Below, piece after piece: positions 26,544-35,633 of a stretch of DNA of 64,000 nt. Each line of letters opens with the position of its first letter. The stretch's first letter is position 1. Source of the stretch: Coriobacteriia bacterium (lineage in GTDB: Bacteria > Actinomycetota > Coriobacteriia > Coriobacteriales > Eggerthellaceae). The stretch spans positions 182,168 through 246,167 of the forward strand of contig JAUMVJ010000001.1 in the NCBI GenBank assembly GCA_030530215.1. The letters are read 5' to 3'. The notes beneath the pieces are model-generated. The model saw nothing but the letters and a program-made list of their open reading frames with translations. It ran no database searches and was not told the origin of the DNA. The position numbers and the translations under genes were made by a program.

Positions 26544-26654
26544 GTGCAATTCATGCAGCCACGAGCAGCAATAAGCAAGCCGCCCGCAGCAAAGCGCTCT
26601 ACAAGTTGCGCTTCCCCCGCATAGTCAGATTAGCCGCAATGGCAGAAGCCAAAG

Positions 26655-28730
26655 CTAGCCCTTCATCGATTCCTGAACCAAGCGGCGGAACAAGCGACGA
26701 TGCGTGTAATCCTTGGGCCACAGGTATTCCGGATGCCACTGCACGCCGTAGACGAAGCGCTTGTTGGGCGCCTCGATGGCCTCGATCAGGCCGTCTTCCG
26801 ACCAAGCGGCAACGCGCAGCTCAGGCGCCACTTTGTCGATGGCCTGGTGATGAAGCGTGTTCACGCGGATGCGCTTAGCGCCCATCAATTGGCCGAGCTT
26901 AGAGCCCTCGACAAACTCAACCTCGTGCTCACGACGATCGTAGGGCGGCTCCTGCATATGCTCGAGCTTGTCGGGGAAGGCCTTATTGATGTCGTGGATC
27001 ATCGTGCCGCCAAGCGACACGTTAAGCACCTGATGACCACGGCAAATGCCAAGCACGGGCTTGTCGGCATCGACGATCATGGGAACCATCACCAGCTCCA
27101 TGATGTCGCGCTCGGGGCATAGGTCGCCAATATCCTCGGAGCGGCGGCTGCGATAGTTAATAGGGTCGATGTCGTGACCGCCAGGAATAAGGAAGCCGTC
27201 ATATTCGTCCACCAAAGCCTGAATAAGCGTCGGGTCGTCGGTGGAGGGCAGGATCATAGGGATGCCGCCCGCTTCAAGGATGGCATTGATGTAGCCCAGG
27301 CCAACCTGCATGGCGGTGTGGTCCATGCTGTAGCGAGGAAGAATGCCGATGCGGGGGATCTTGCGCGCCTCGGGCACAAAGCCCGCGTAATCCTGGGCAA
27401 GCGTGCGGCCGCGCTCGGCCACGCCCAAGAGCGGCTGCAGGTAGATGGATTCGGAATCGTCGAGTGCACAGCTGGCCAGGTCGAACAGGTGCACCAGCCA
27501 TTCGCGCGGGGTACGCGCCTCGAAGCCGTAACCGGGAAGCCACGAAAGGTCTGTGTCGAAGCCATCGCGAATAAGCGTTCGTTTAGCCTGTTCAACAGCA
27601 CTTTCGGTTAAGCCCGCAAGCTCAGACTCCAAAGTGGAAAGGTTTTCCTGGCTATAGAAAAGACCCTTGATCAGCGCAACGTAGGCCATGGCATAGGGCA
27701 GTGGCAGCGCGTCGGCCGGGCGAATCTCGAGCACGCCCTTCAGCCGTGCGTCGGGGAACACCATGGTGAGCGCGTGCAACACGTCTGCGCGCGTCATCTC
27801 GCGCTTGGCGTAGGCCTCGGCGAAGGTTTCCTCGCCGGAATAGCGCCAATCATCGCCCTCGGGGACGATGATCGACTCCATGTTGTAGACGTACTCCGCG
27901 TATTTACGGAAGCCGAAATCGTCATCGAAGGTGCCCGGCACCACCGTCACGCGCGTTGAGTCGTAGTTGGCCCACACCATCGTGCGCGCCATGTGCTGCT
28001 TGGTGCGACGACCCTCGAAGATGGGCGAGTTGTCGGCAAGCAGGGCGAAGAGCGGCGCCAAGCCCGTTGCGATGCGGATCTTGCGCACAGCATCGGCCTC
28101 GGAAGAATAGTCGATGTTCACCTGCAAGGCGGCGGCGCAGCGCATCATGCACGAACCGAAGCGGCCGAACATCGTGAGGTAACGATCCATCGCCAGGTAG
28201 CGCTTTTTGGGAATGAGCTCCATGTTGCGCGAACGAGCGGAAGGGTGATAGCCCAGCTCGGCAAGGCTTAAATCCAGGTCGTCGAGGATAGGGAGCAGCT
28301 GCTTGCGGAAGCCGCGGAAAGCATGCTCCACCTGGCCGACCGTTTCAAGCGGGGCCGAGCTGTACTCGATGAAGGCGCCCGGCTCCAGCGTCACGCGCGA
28401 TTTGTCGGTATGGTTTTCAAGGCCAAGAACATGGCCTTCCTCAACCAGCGGGGCGTCGTAATGAACGGAAAGCTGGCGCAGGACCTCGAGCACGCCGCCG
28501 GGCTCACTGTAGGTTACCGGGGCATAGCTTCCGCGCTTAACAAGGATGTTCTCGAACTCAACACCCAGCAGGCGATCGTTCTTGCAGCCATCTTGAAGAC
28601 AGGAAATGATGTGCTCGATGTTGCGCTCGTAAAGAGCGTCAGCGGTATCGGCGCCGTTGGCGGTGTTGCCACCGGGAGCCGAGGTGCCGTCGGCGATGTT
28701 GGAAGTGTTCCGTTCGAAGTCTGAAGCCAT
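26655..28730 (-). CDS. Fusion: glutamate-cysteine ligase (GCS2) and class I glutamine amidotransferase/peptidase C26
   Basis: A 691-residue two-domain protein. Residues 40 to about 445 match the GCS2/EgtA family that joins glutamate to cysteine using ATP: GVEFENILVKRG, LEPGAFIEYSSAP, GYHP, the MMRCAAALQVNIDY region and ALLADNSPIFEG. Residues 468-691 match gamma-glutamyl hydrolases and PuuD: PGGHDIDP, nucleophile Cys563 in GICRGHQ, and His666 and Glu668 in GVQWHPE. One domain makes a gamma-glutamyl bond and the other family normally breaks one, so the pair may make or recycle a gamma-glutamyl compound. No glutathione synthetase is nearby. The first 35 residues are low-complexity. Confidence 0.88.
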   Translation of the reverse strand: MASDFERNTSNIADGTSAPGGNTANGADTADALYERNIEHIISCLQDGCKNDRLLGVEFENILVKRGSYAPVTYSEPGGVLEVLRQLSVHYDAPLVEEGHVLGLENHTDKSRVTLEPGAFIEYSSAPLETVGQVEHAFRGFRKQLLPILDDLDLSLAELGYHPSARSRNMELIPKKRYLAMDRYLTMFGRFGSCMMRCAAALQVNIDYSSEADAVRKIRIATGLAPLFALLADNSPIFEGRRTKQHMARTMVWANYDSTRVTVVPGTFDDDFGFRKYAEYVYNMESIIVPEGDDWRYSGEETFAEAYAKREMTRADVLHALTMVFPDARLKGVLEIRPADALPLPYAMAYVALIKGLFYSQENLSTLESELAGLTESAVEQAKRTLIRDGFDTDLSWLPGYGFEARTPREWLVHLFDLASCALDDSESIYLQPLLGVAERGRTLAQDYAGFVPEARKIPRIGILPRYSMDHTAMQVGLGYINAILEAGGIPMILPSTDDPTLIQALVDEYDGFLIPGGHDIDPINYRSRRSEDIGDLCPERDIMELVMVPMIVDADKPVLGICRGHQVLNVSLGGTMIHDINKAFPDKLEHMQEPPYDRREHEVEFVEGSKLGQLMGAKRIRVNTLHHQAIDKVAPELRVAAWSEDGLIEAIEAPNKRFVYGVQWHPEYLWPKDYTHRRLFRRLVQESMKG

Positions 28731-28946
28731 TGATCCTCCTTGTGAGGCTCAATGCTATCACGCAGGTGCGCAGAGCGGCGCGCTCTTTACCAGGCTGTGA
28801 TAAATCAGCGAGAGCTGCAAGCGATTGGCGCAAAGCAAGCGCGTTGGGGCGGCGGGATCCTAGAGCTCAATTACCCAAGTCGGCTCGGGGACGGCGGCTG
28901 CCGTAAGAGCAAATCAGCGAGGCGCCCTGGAAAGCAGCCCTTCAGC

Positions 28947-30848
28947 CTAGGCGCCTAAAAGCTCGGAGACTTCGAGCCACTCCATCTCCAGTTCGTCGAG
29001 CTGCTCCTGGATTTCGTCTACCTTCGCCTGAGCTTCGCCTAAGGCCACGTAATCGGAAGGCTCTACTTCGAACATGGCCGCCTTCGCCTCGTCCAGACGC
29101 TTGTTGGCCGTTTCCATCTTCGTCTCTAAGCTGCGCAAACGCTTCTTCGCCTTTTGCAGCTCGGTGTTGCTCAAGGCCGATGCCGCAGCAGCCGGTGTCG
29201 CCGTATTCGCGCCTGCACCCGCAGCACCTGCCGCACCTGCACCCGTCGCGGCTCCACTGGCAAGCCCATCAGCGCCGGCTCCCCTCTCGGCGGCTTCTTT
29301 AACACGGCGCTCGTGCTCACGCTCGGCCTCACGGGCCTTGTCGCGCTCTTCCAGCAGGTACAGATAATCGTCAACACCGCGTGGGCAATGGGTCAGCTTG
29401 CCATCTACCAGCGCAAACTGATCGTCGGTCACGCGCTCCATCAAAAAGCGGTCGTGCGTGACGACGATGAGCGTGCCCGGCCAGGTGTCCAGCACGTTTT
29501 CCATGGCGACCATCATATCGGTGTCCATGTCGTTGGAAGGCTCGTCGAGAATAAGCACATTAGGTGCGTCGAGCAAGATGAGCATGAGCTGCAGCCTGCG
29601 CTTTTGGCCGCCCGACAAATCCTGCACGCGCGTGTTGAGGTAGGCCTTCTCGAAGCCAAGCTGCTCCAAGAGCATCGCAGGGGAAACGATTTTGCCGTCC
29701 ACCTCGTAGTGCGACTGATAGCGGTTCAAAACCTCGCGCACCAGGCTTGAATTCTGTTCTTCCAACTCCTCGAGCTTTTGGGAAAGGAAGGCGAACTTCA
29801 CGGTTTTGCCAATTTTCACGCGACCGGACTGTGGGGAGAGCTTGCCCTGCACCAGATCAAGCAGGGTGGACTTGCCTACGCCGTTTTCACCCAGCAAACC
29901 GTAGCGATCGCCCGGGCCGATAAGCCAGGTAACGTCATCTAGAATCTTGCGCTCGCCGTCGTAGGAGAACGTGGCATCAACCACGTCGACGCACTTCTTG
30001 CCCAGGCGGCTGACTGCCGCGCGCTTGAGCTCGACGGTGTTGCGGATGGGCGGCTCTTGCGCAATCAGCTCGCGCGCCGCCTCAACGTGGAATTTCGGCT
30101 TGGTGGAGCGGGCACGGGCACCGCGCGAGAGCCAGGCGAGCTCGCGGCGAGCGAGGTTGCGACGCTTGGCTTCAGCCTGGGCAATCTGGCGGTCGCGCTC
30201 AACGCGCTGCTGCACGTACGCGGAGTAGCCGCCCTCGAAGGGCTCGACGATGCCGTCGTGCACCTCCCACATCGATTGGCACACCTCGTCCAAGAACCAA
30301 CGGTCGTGCGTGACGACGACCAGCGCGCCTTCCTTGCGGCGGAAGCGTGCCTTCAGATGCTCGGCAAGCCAGTTGATGGCGCCCATGTCCAGGTGGTTGG
30401 TAGGCTCATCCAGCAAAAGCACGTCGGCGGGCTCGATGAGCACACGGCACAAATCGACACGCCTGCGCTCGCCACCCGAAAGGCCCGCCACCTTTCGCTC
30501 AAGGTCAAGGTCGCCGATCATGCCCTTTAAAATCTTGCGAATGGAAGGGTCGGATGCCCAAACATATTCAGGAACGTCGCCCACGATGTTGTGAAGAATA
30601 GACGCCTCGTCATCGAGCGCGTCGGTTTGGCCCAGCATCTGGATGCGCGTCGTGCGCGTTTTGGTAACGCGGCCGCTATCGGGCTCGATACTGCCGTTGA
30701 ACAGGCCCAACAAGGAAGACTTGCCGTCGCCGTTTCGTCCAACGACGCCGATGCAGTCGCCATCGTTGACGCCGAGCGAAAGGGACTCGAAGATCACCTT
30801 GGTCGGGTATTCCAGATGAATGTTCTCGCATCCCAGAAGAAACGCCAT
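28947..30848 (-). CDS. uup: ABC-F ATPase, Uup type
   Basis: A 633-residue soluble protein with two ATPase cassettes and no membrane part, as in ABC-F proteins that act on ribosomes or DNA structures. Cassette one has GRNGDGKSS, LSGGERRRVDL and LLLDEPTNHLD; cassette two has GENGVGKST, LSGGQKRRLQL and LILDEPSNDMD. The linker and the C-terminal coiled coil (about 540-630, preceded by an Ala/Gly stretch) are those of Uup. The ATG follows GGAAAGGCGAG. It is not obviously an antibiotic-resistance type. Confidence 0.9.
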   Translation of the reverse strand: MAFLLGCENIHLEYPTKVIFESLSLGVNDGDCIGVVGRNGDGKSSLLGLFNGSIEPDSGRVTKTRTTRIQMLGQTDALDDEASILHNIVGDVPEYVWASDPSIRKILKGMIGDLDLERKVAGLSGGERRRVDLCRVLIEPADVLLLDEPTNHLDMGAINWLAEHLKARFRRKEGALVVVTHDRWFLDEVCQSMWEVHDGIVEPFEGGYSAYVQQRVERDRQIAQAEAKRRNLARRELAWLSRGARARSTKPKFHVEAARELIAQEPPIRNTVELKRAAVSRLGKKCVDVVDATFSYDGERKILDDVTWLIGPGDRYGLLGENGVGKSTLLDLVQGKLSPQSGRVKIGKTVKFAFLSQKLEELEEQNSSLVREVLNRYQSHYEVDGKIVSPAMLLEQLGFEKAYLNTRVQDLSGGQKRRLQLMLILLDAPNVLILDEPSNDMDTDMMVAMENVLDTWPGTLIVVTHDRFLMERVTDDQFALVDGKLTHCPRGVDDYLYLLEERDKAREAEREHERRVKEAAERGAGADGLASGAATGAGAAGAAGAGANTATPAAAASALSNTELQKAKKRLRSLETKMETANKRLDEAKAAMFEVEPSDYVALGEAQAKVDEIQEQLDELEMEWLEVSELLGA

Positions 30849-31002
30849 AGCTCGCCTTTCCTTCGTCTTTTCCTTACCTGCACGCTTACCGGCGCCGCCG
30901 ACGCAGGCGCGCCCGAGCTTGGGGCAAGTATTCTTTGCCTAAACAGCCAAAAAAGAAGGACCCCGTTGGAGCCCTTCCAAGCATGGCAATTGTACGCTTG
31001 CC

Positions 31003-31479
31003 TTATTTAACCACGAGCACGGGGATGTCGGATTCACGAAGAACCGCATAACTCACCGAGCCCAGAACGCCGCGGATTGCGCCCAAGCCGCGCGAACCCA
31101 TGACAATCAGATCGGCCTCGACCTTGTCGGCGTAATGAAGCAGGTCAGATGCAGGAGCATAACCAGGGATGACATCGATCTGAACCTGGCTTTTAACGTC
31201 GTCGAGAGTGGAGCCCAGGCCTTCCTTGACCGTTGCGGTTTCTTCGGCGATGGTCTTGTCGTAGAGCGCTTTAACGTCGTCGACGGAAAGCAGATACTGC
31301 TGCGGGTCGAAGGTCGCGTTATTGAAATTAGCAGGCAGCTGCGCATTGGGATGCGTGGTGACAAACACGACGTGAACCTTGATGGCTGGGTCGAGCTTGG
31401 CAATTTCGCCCGCCTTGGCAACCGCAAGCAAAGACTGCTCGGAGCCGTCGTACGCAACAACGATGTTTTCGAAAACCAT
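31003..31479 (-). CDS. Universal stress protein (UspA family)
   Basis: A 158-residue cytoplasmic protein with the Usp fold. It opens with NIVVAYDGSEQS, and the ATP-binding loop GSRGLGAIRGVLGSVS near the end indicates an ATP-binding subtype. The ATG follows AGGGGGAAC. It is likely expressed alone under stress or stationary phase. No regulatory site was identified. Confidence 0.9.
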   Translation of the reverse strand: MVFENIVVAYDGSEQSLLAVAKAGEIAKLDPAIKVHVVFVTTHPNAQLPANFNNATFDPQQYLLSVDDVKALYDKTIAEETATVKEGLGSTLDDVKSQVQIDVIPGYAPASDLLHYADKVEADLIVMGSRGLGAIRGVLGSVSYAVLRESDIPVLVVK

Positions 31480-31551
31480 GATGTTCCCCCTCTGGCGACT
31501 ACGGGATTCTTTAAAAGCTTCCCGTTTCGAATCATTGCCTACACGATAACA

Positions 31552-32226
31552 CTATTCGCCCAGGAAGGCGCCCCTGTCGTCCAAGGAAGGAAGCGTGTAT
31601 TCAAGCGTTACGCCCTCGACCAAAAGCGTGGTCAGATAGATGCGCAGAAGCTCGTCGGTCTGGTAGGCAACATCGATGCCGCCCTTGAAGACGCACCAGT
31701 AAAACTGCATGCCCGTGACGATAGAGGCGATGCGCAGTTTGGCTTCCTCGATATCGACGTCGGCGCGGATGGTGCCCTCTTTCTTGCCTTCCTCGAGGTA
31801 GGAGCCAACCAGGTCGATAACGATCTCGTCCTCGGAATCGCGATGCTTGAAGTCGAAGAAGGGACTGTTGGTTGCCGCATACAGACCGCTTACAAACTCA
31901 AGGCCGGCGTCCTTCAGGCAGCGCAGGTAGAAGCGATAGACCATCAGGCACTTTTCGATAACGTTGTAGTTAGCGGCCTTTTCCTCGGCGGTGAGCTTGT
32001 AAGACTCGAAAGAGTGCTTTAGATAGAAGGCGATAAGCTCGTCCTTGCCGGAGAACAGGTTGTAGAAGCTGCCGGTGGAAAGGCCCGCCTCGTCGCAGAT
32101 GTTGCGGACGGTCAGGGCCTCCATGCCGCTGCGGTTAACCAAGTCGATAGCTGCGTTGAGCAGTTTCTCGCGGGTGACCTGGGCACGCGTTTCCTGAACG
32201 GATACGACCTTGTTGCGACGGTTCAT
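31552..32226 (-). CDS. TetR family transcriptional regulator
   Basis: A 224-residue regulator. The helix-turn-helix lies at about residues 18-65 (TREKLLNAAIDLVNRSGMEA, then LSTGSFYNLFSGKDEL), and the C-terminal part is a ligand and dimer domain. A 12-bp perfect palindrome sits 16 nt upstream of the start, suggesting autoregulation. Downstream of the FAD oxidoreductase and SRPBCC genes on the same strand, but separated from them by a terminator, so a link to those genes is only a guess. Confidence 0.88.
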   Translation of the reverse strand: MNRRNKVVSVQETRAQVTREKLLNAAIDLVNRSGMEALTVRNICDEAGLSTGSFYNLFSGKDELIAFYLKHSFESYKLTAEEKAANYNVIEKCLMVYRFYLRCLKDAGLEFVSGLYAATNSPFFDFKHRDSEDEIVIDLVGSYLEEGKKEGTIRADVDIEEAKLRIASIVTGMQFYWCVFKGGIDVAYQTDELLRIYLTTLLVEGVTLEYTLPSLDDRGAFLGE

Positions 32227-32241
32227 GAAGGGCTCCTATCG

Positions 32242-32287
32242 GCGATATATCGCAAGGGTTTTCTTTTAGTAATTCTGTTTGATTATA
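32242..32287 (-). promoter_or_regulatory. Candidate operator and -10 box of the TetR gene
   Basis: GCGATATATCGC (32242-32253) is a perfect palindrome in the 5' leader. TATAAT at 32282-32287 on the minus strand is a consensus -10 with a weak -35. The palindrome would lie just after the transcription start. Confidence 0.4.
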
Positions 32288-32375
32288 TCCCGTAATTTAC
32301 AAAAAGCTTACCTGTGTGAACGTGTTTTACCGCACAAACGGCAAGCGGCAAACCTACCAGCGGCAAGCAACCAAA

Positions 32376-32410
32376 CAAAAAAGCCCGCCGCCTAGCGCAT
32401 GCCGGCGACG
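32376..32410 (-). terminator. Terminator of the FAD oxidoreductase gene
   Basis: On the minus strand, CGTCGCC and GGCGGCG pair (one G-U) around 11 nt and are followed by GGCTTTTTTG. It lies about 30 nt after the stop at 32438. Confidence 0.6.
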
Positions 32411-32437
32411 AGCTTTAAGAGGGTGCGTCCGTAGGGC

Positions 32438-33661
32438 CTAGTCCTGCGTTTTACCCAGGATCTTGTTGGCGGCATAGATGCCCGAGATGCACGCGGGTTC
32501 CATGCCAAGGCCATTGATGTCGCCGGCCATGATGAGGCCCGGCGCAAGGTTCTGGGGCAGCGCCTCATGCGCGGCAGTGTAGAGCGCGTACTCCCAGTAC
32601 TTCTTGCCCACGACCTCCCATTCGTCGAAGTACAAATCGAAGCGACGCATGTCTTCGAAGTCGACCTCGGTAAAGATCTCGTAATCGCCGTCGAAGCGCT
32701 TGGCAATGTAGATGATGGGAATGGTGTCGTCGAACAGGTGCACCGTATGGCGGCTGTACGCCGGCTTGATCTTGCCGCGCACCAGGTAGCCCGTGAGCTG
32801 CGAGGCCTTGCGAACATCGAGCTCGGGCAAGCCGGGAACAGGAGCCAGCAGCTCCTTGGTAATGTGCGCGGGGCTTGCCATAACCACGTTTTGGCAGGTG
32901 AAGCTCTTGCCGCCCTGGGTGGTAAGCTTCCAGCCGTCGCCTTCTTTGGAGACGCTGGCAACCTCGTCGATCAGGACCTCGCCCGAGCCCTGCGCCAGGC
33001 GCTTCTTTACGCCCTCGGAGTCGAAGTCGAAACGCTTCAGGCAGAAGAGCAGCTTCATCGGGGGGATCTGCATAGTCAGGGGCTGCACGGTGTTCAGGTA
33101 ATCAAGAGCGGTTAGGTCCTTGATCTTGGTGCCGGTGCACGCGTGCGCGAACATGCTGATGAGGTCGTGGCAGATGGGGCCAAAACCCATGCGCTCGATC
33201 ATATGCTCGGCCGACTCGGTGTAGAGCTGTTTAATCATCGGATCCAGCTCAAGCGCAGCCTGCACCTCCATGACCGTGCAGTTGTCCTTGAACTTGGTGT
33301 AGGCAGGGATGAACTCCTCGCGCATCCACTTCATGTATTTGAGCAAGCTGGGGGCATCGGCCGCCGTGGTCATCGAGATGGGCGGGTACTGCTTGCCGTC
33401 GTCGTGATGGCAGCAACCCTGTGACAGGCTTGGCAGCACGTCGGGGCCCTCGATCAAAAGACCGCTTTGCAACATGTACTTGTAGGTGCCGAAGTAGAAC
33501 ACTGCACCGTAATTCATGTGGCGTTCCTCGTCGTTGCAGATGCGCCCGCCGATGTTCGGGCTGATAAGCAGGTACTCGCGGTTGTTCTTTTGCAGCTCCA
33601 GGCAGCAGTTCATGCCTGCCGCGCCTGCGCCTACAACGATGGTTTCGTAATCGTATGCCAT
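32438..33661 (-). CDS. FAD-dependent oxidoreductase (amine-oxidase-like fold)
   Basis: A 407-residue flavoprotein. The N-terminal dinucleotide motif is VVGAGAAGMNC. The C-terminal FAD stretch AGDINGLGMEPACISGIYAANKIL is typical of flavin amine oxidase, phytoene desaturase and related enzymes. The substrate cannot be read from sequence. Several Cys and His residues cluster near 83-86 (CCHHDD), which is unusual. It lies 83 nt downstream of a membrane SRPBCC gene and is probably co-transcribed with it. SRPBCC domains bind hydrophobic molecules, so a lipid or polyketide-like substrate is a guess. Confidence 0.75.
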   Translation of the reverse strand: MAYDYETIVVGAGAAGMNCCLELQKNNREYLLISPNIGGRICNDEERHMNYGAVFYFGTYKYMLQSGLLIEGPDVLPSLSQGCCHHDDGKQYPPISMTTAADAPSLLKYMKWMREEFIPAYTKFKDNCTVMEVQAALELDPMIKQLYTESAEHMIERMGFGPICHDLISMFAHACTGTKIKDLTALDYLNTVQPLTMQIPPMKLLFCLKRFDFDSEGVKKRLAQGSGEVLIDEVASVSKEGDGWKLTTQGGKSFTCQNVVMASPAHITKELLAPVPGLPELDVRKASQLTGYLVRGKIKPAYSRHTVHLFDDTIPIIYIAKRFDGDYEIFTEVDFEDMRRFDLYFDEWEVVGKKYWEYALYTAAHEALPQNLAPGLIMAGDINGLGMEPACISGIYAANKILGKTQD

Positions 33662-33744
33662 TGTTTCCTCCTTGAATCCCCGCCCATCAGGAAGGCGGGA
33701 TCGCTCCCTATGTAGGCTCGGCCAATCCTTGACTGAGCTGACTT

Positions 33745-34770
33745 TTAGTCGAAATAGCGTTTACGGAAATTGCGCTCGCCTTCAGACAGCTTGGTGATGG
33801 TCTCCATGCAGCAGCGGCCCATGACGATGGACGCCGTGCCCAAGATGAACACCACGAAGTATTTGTGAATGGGCGTGCGCAGGAAGGGATCGAAGGTACA
33901 GTCGCAACGGTAGATGAAGCGCGACTGCTTCTCGTTGATGGGGTAAACCTCCCAGTTCCAAGTCCAGACGAAGCGCTTGAACCACAGACGTAGCGCACCT
34001 TCTTGCTCGGGGCCGCGGTTCTTCCAGGTAGGGTCGGTGGCGGTGTCGGAATGCGCCGCCCAATAATAGTGCCCGTTCTCGCCGTTGGAGCAGTCGGTCA
34101 CCCATTCGCCGATTGACAGCGGCGCCTGATGGAACCACTGAAACTCGCCGACGTGGAGGTTCTGCCACTCGGGGTACTTGGAGTAGTCGTAGTGGTTGCG
34201 AATATCGAAGGTGAAGAAGCGCTCCAGGCGCTCGAAGCTGTACCAGCCTGCCTTCGACTGGCCCGCCTGCTGCATGTAGGGCCAAATCTGCTCAGGCGTG
34301 GCGTTGACGGTGATGCCGGCATCGTAGCGCAGCTTCTTTTCGTCGACGGAGAAATGATCGTCGCCCTTCAGCACGTAAGCACGCTCGGCGTCGGTCATCT
34401 TGGTGCGCAAGCCGTAGATCCACAGCATGGACAAGAAGATGAAGCAGACGCCGCAAATGCACCACAGCACGCTCCACACGGTGACGCCCGGGCCGAAGAG
34501 ACCTTGGACCGGGTCGACGTAATCGGTGGTCACACCCAGGATGAAGCGAACCACCACATCAATGCCCCAGCCAATAAGGCCGTACCAAATGGCCTCAGCG
34601 GAGCACTCCATCATCTTCTTGCGGTGGCCGATGGCCCAGTCTATCAACACGCCGATAATGCCGAACACGTAGCCCAGCACCACGAACAGCACCTTTTGCC
34701 CCTTCGAAAAGCGATCGATAAAGCGCGGTGTCCCTAGGGGCATCTCGGGTAGGTTTCCATTCGCTGCCAT
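33745..34770 (-). CDS. Membrane protein with SRPBCC/START-like domain
   Basis: A 341-residue protein. Hydrophobic helices lie at about 28-46, 60-80 and 97-117, followed by a soluble domain (about 145-300) that begins YDAGITVNATPEQIWPYMQQAG, the start of an SRPBCC ligand-binding fold. It is rich in Trp and Tyr (for example FVWTWNWEVYP). A last hydrophobic helix sits near 310-325. The ATG follows AAAAAGGAGG. Together with the FAD enzyme it forms a two-gene unit. No established function; the SRPBCC call rests on the pattern of its first strand and helix. Confidence 0.65.
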   Translation of the reverse strand: MAANGNLPEMPLGTPRFIDRFSKGQKVLFVVLGYVFGIIGVLIDWAIGHRKKMMECSAEAIWYGLIGWGIDVVVRFILGVTTDYVDPVQGLFGPGVTVWSVLWCICGVCFIFLSMLWIYGLRTKMTDAERAYVLKGDDHFSVDEKKLRYDAGITVNATPEQIWPYMQQAGQSKAGWYSFERLERFFTFDIRNHYDYSKYPEWQNLHVGEFQWFHQAPLSIGEWVTDCSNGENGHYYWAAHSDTATDPTWKNRGPEQEGALRLWFKRFVWTWNWEVYPINEKQSRFIYRCDCTFDPFLRTPIHKYFVVFILGTASIVMGRCCMETITKLSEGERNFRKRYFD

Positions 34771-34982
34771 TGCTTCCTCCTTTTTATCTCCTGCCCAACG
34801 CGGGCCGGACCTTTCTTTTTTTGATGTGTTAGGTCGCTCTATTTGAGTACGCTAGCTTGCTTTGCCTGGGTCGCGCCGGGCTGCGCGCCGGCCAGAACAT
34901 CGCGGGCAGCAAGCCGGTGCTTACAGGCCAGCGGCATCCTCACCAGCAAAACGCGCTTGCCGCAAGCCGCAATCCGCGGGCG

Positions 34983-35342
34983 CTACATGCAGGTGTCGGC
35001 CACCGGGCAGGTGGCGCACTTGAAACCGTAGCTACAGGGCGTGTGCGAATGCGCGAAGGCGTACACCATGTCGGCCTGGTAATGCGCAACCTCATCCAAG
35101 TCGAGGCTGTAATACACCGAGGTGCCACGACGCTCGCGCTTGAACAGGCCCGATTGCTCCATGATCTTCAGGTGCTTGGTTGCCGCAGGTTGGCTGATGC
35201 CCAAGACCTCGGCAATGTCGCTCACCTTCATGGTGTAGGGCTCGTGCGAGCCGACGATTTTAATCATGCGCATGCGATTAGGGTCGCTCACCGCTTTGTT
35301 GTAGCGGCAAACGCGCTCGACCAATCCTCCGCGAGTGCTCAT
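34983..35342 (-). CDS. ArsR family regulator with Cys-rich C-terminus
   Basis: A 119-residue winged-helix repressor of ArsR/SmtB type. The recognition segment is VLGISQPAATKHLKIMEQSGL (about 46-66) and the wing is KRERRGTSVYYSL. The usual alpha-3 metal site is not evident. Instead the C-terminus carries Cys103, 109, 112 and 118 (C-x6-C-x2-C-x5-C), which could hold a metal or Fe-S cluster. It is divergent from an Fe-S protein gene. Two palindromes with the same ATAAC-N6-GTTAT core lie between the two genes, one right at its own promoter. Confidence 0.85.
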   Translation of the reverse strand: MSTRGGLVERVCRYNKAVSDPNRMRMIKIVGSHEPYTMKVSDIAEVLGISQPAATKHLKIMEQSGLFKRERRGTSVYYSLDLDEVAHYQADMVYAFAHSHTPCSYGFKCATCPVADTCM

Positions 35343-35364
35343 CGTTCGACCCCTTTCTTATTTC

Positions 35365-35380
35365 ATAACCTTTTGGTTAT
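35365..35380. promoter_or_regulatory. Palindromic operator 1 (arsR side)
   Basis: ATAACCTTTTGGTTAT, a perfect 16-bp inverted repeat 22 nt before the arsR start codon, just after a possible minus-strand promoter (TTGACG, 17 nt, TACTTT). It shares ATAAC-N6-GTTAT with the site at 35527. It probably mediates autorepression. Confidence 0.65.
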
Positions 35381-35525
35381 AAAGTAATAACCATGAACAT
35401 GTTCGTCAAGGATTCTTAGGGCTGATTTCAGAGCGGATTCCACCTATTTTCGAAAATCTATACATAAAATTTGGGCTTTTTGATTTATCGCCGCAAATTA
35501 TGAAAGTTTTCACAATCTATAGCTC

Positions 35526-35543
35526 TATAACTATTTAGTTATA
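35526..35543. promoter_or_regulatory. Palindromic operator 2 (Fe-S gene side)
   Basis: TATAACTATTTAGTTATA, an 18-bp inverted repeat about 90 nt upstream of the Fe-S protein start. It matches operator 1 in all ten arm bases and in spacing. It is the likely control point of the plus-strand unit. Confidence 0.65.
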
Positions 35544-35633
35544 CAAGAGCTTGTACTACGCTAGCGCTACGGGCCCGGTCTGGAGGGGTTGGCGGCCCAC
35601 AATAAAACGAAGAGGTAGAGCAAAGGGGGAACT

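Noticed and set aside
26319..26549. N-terminal extension of tadA
   Set aside because: It crosses the tRNA-Ser(TGA) gene; the translated part is the typical false peptide of a tRNA antisense strand.
35395..35404. GAACATGTTC palindrome near the arsR promoter
   Set aside because: A single 10-bp palindrome is expected by chance; it does not match the two ATAAC-N6-GTTAT sites.
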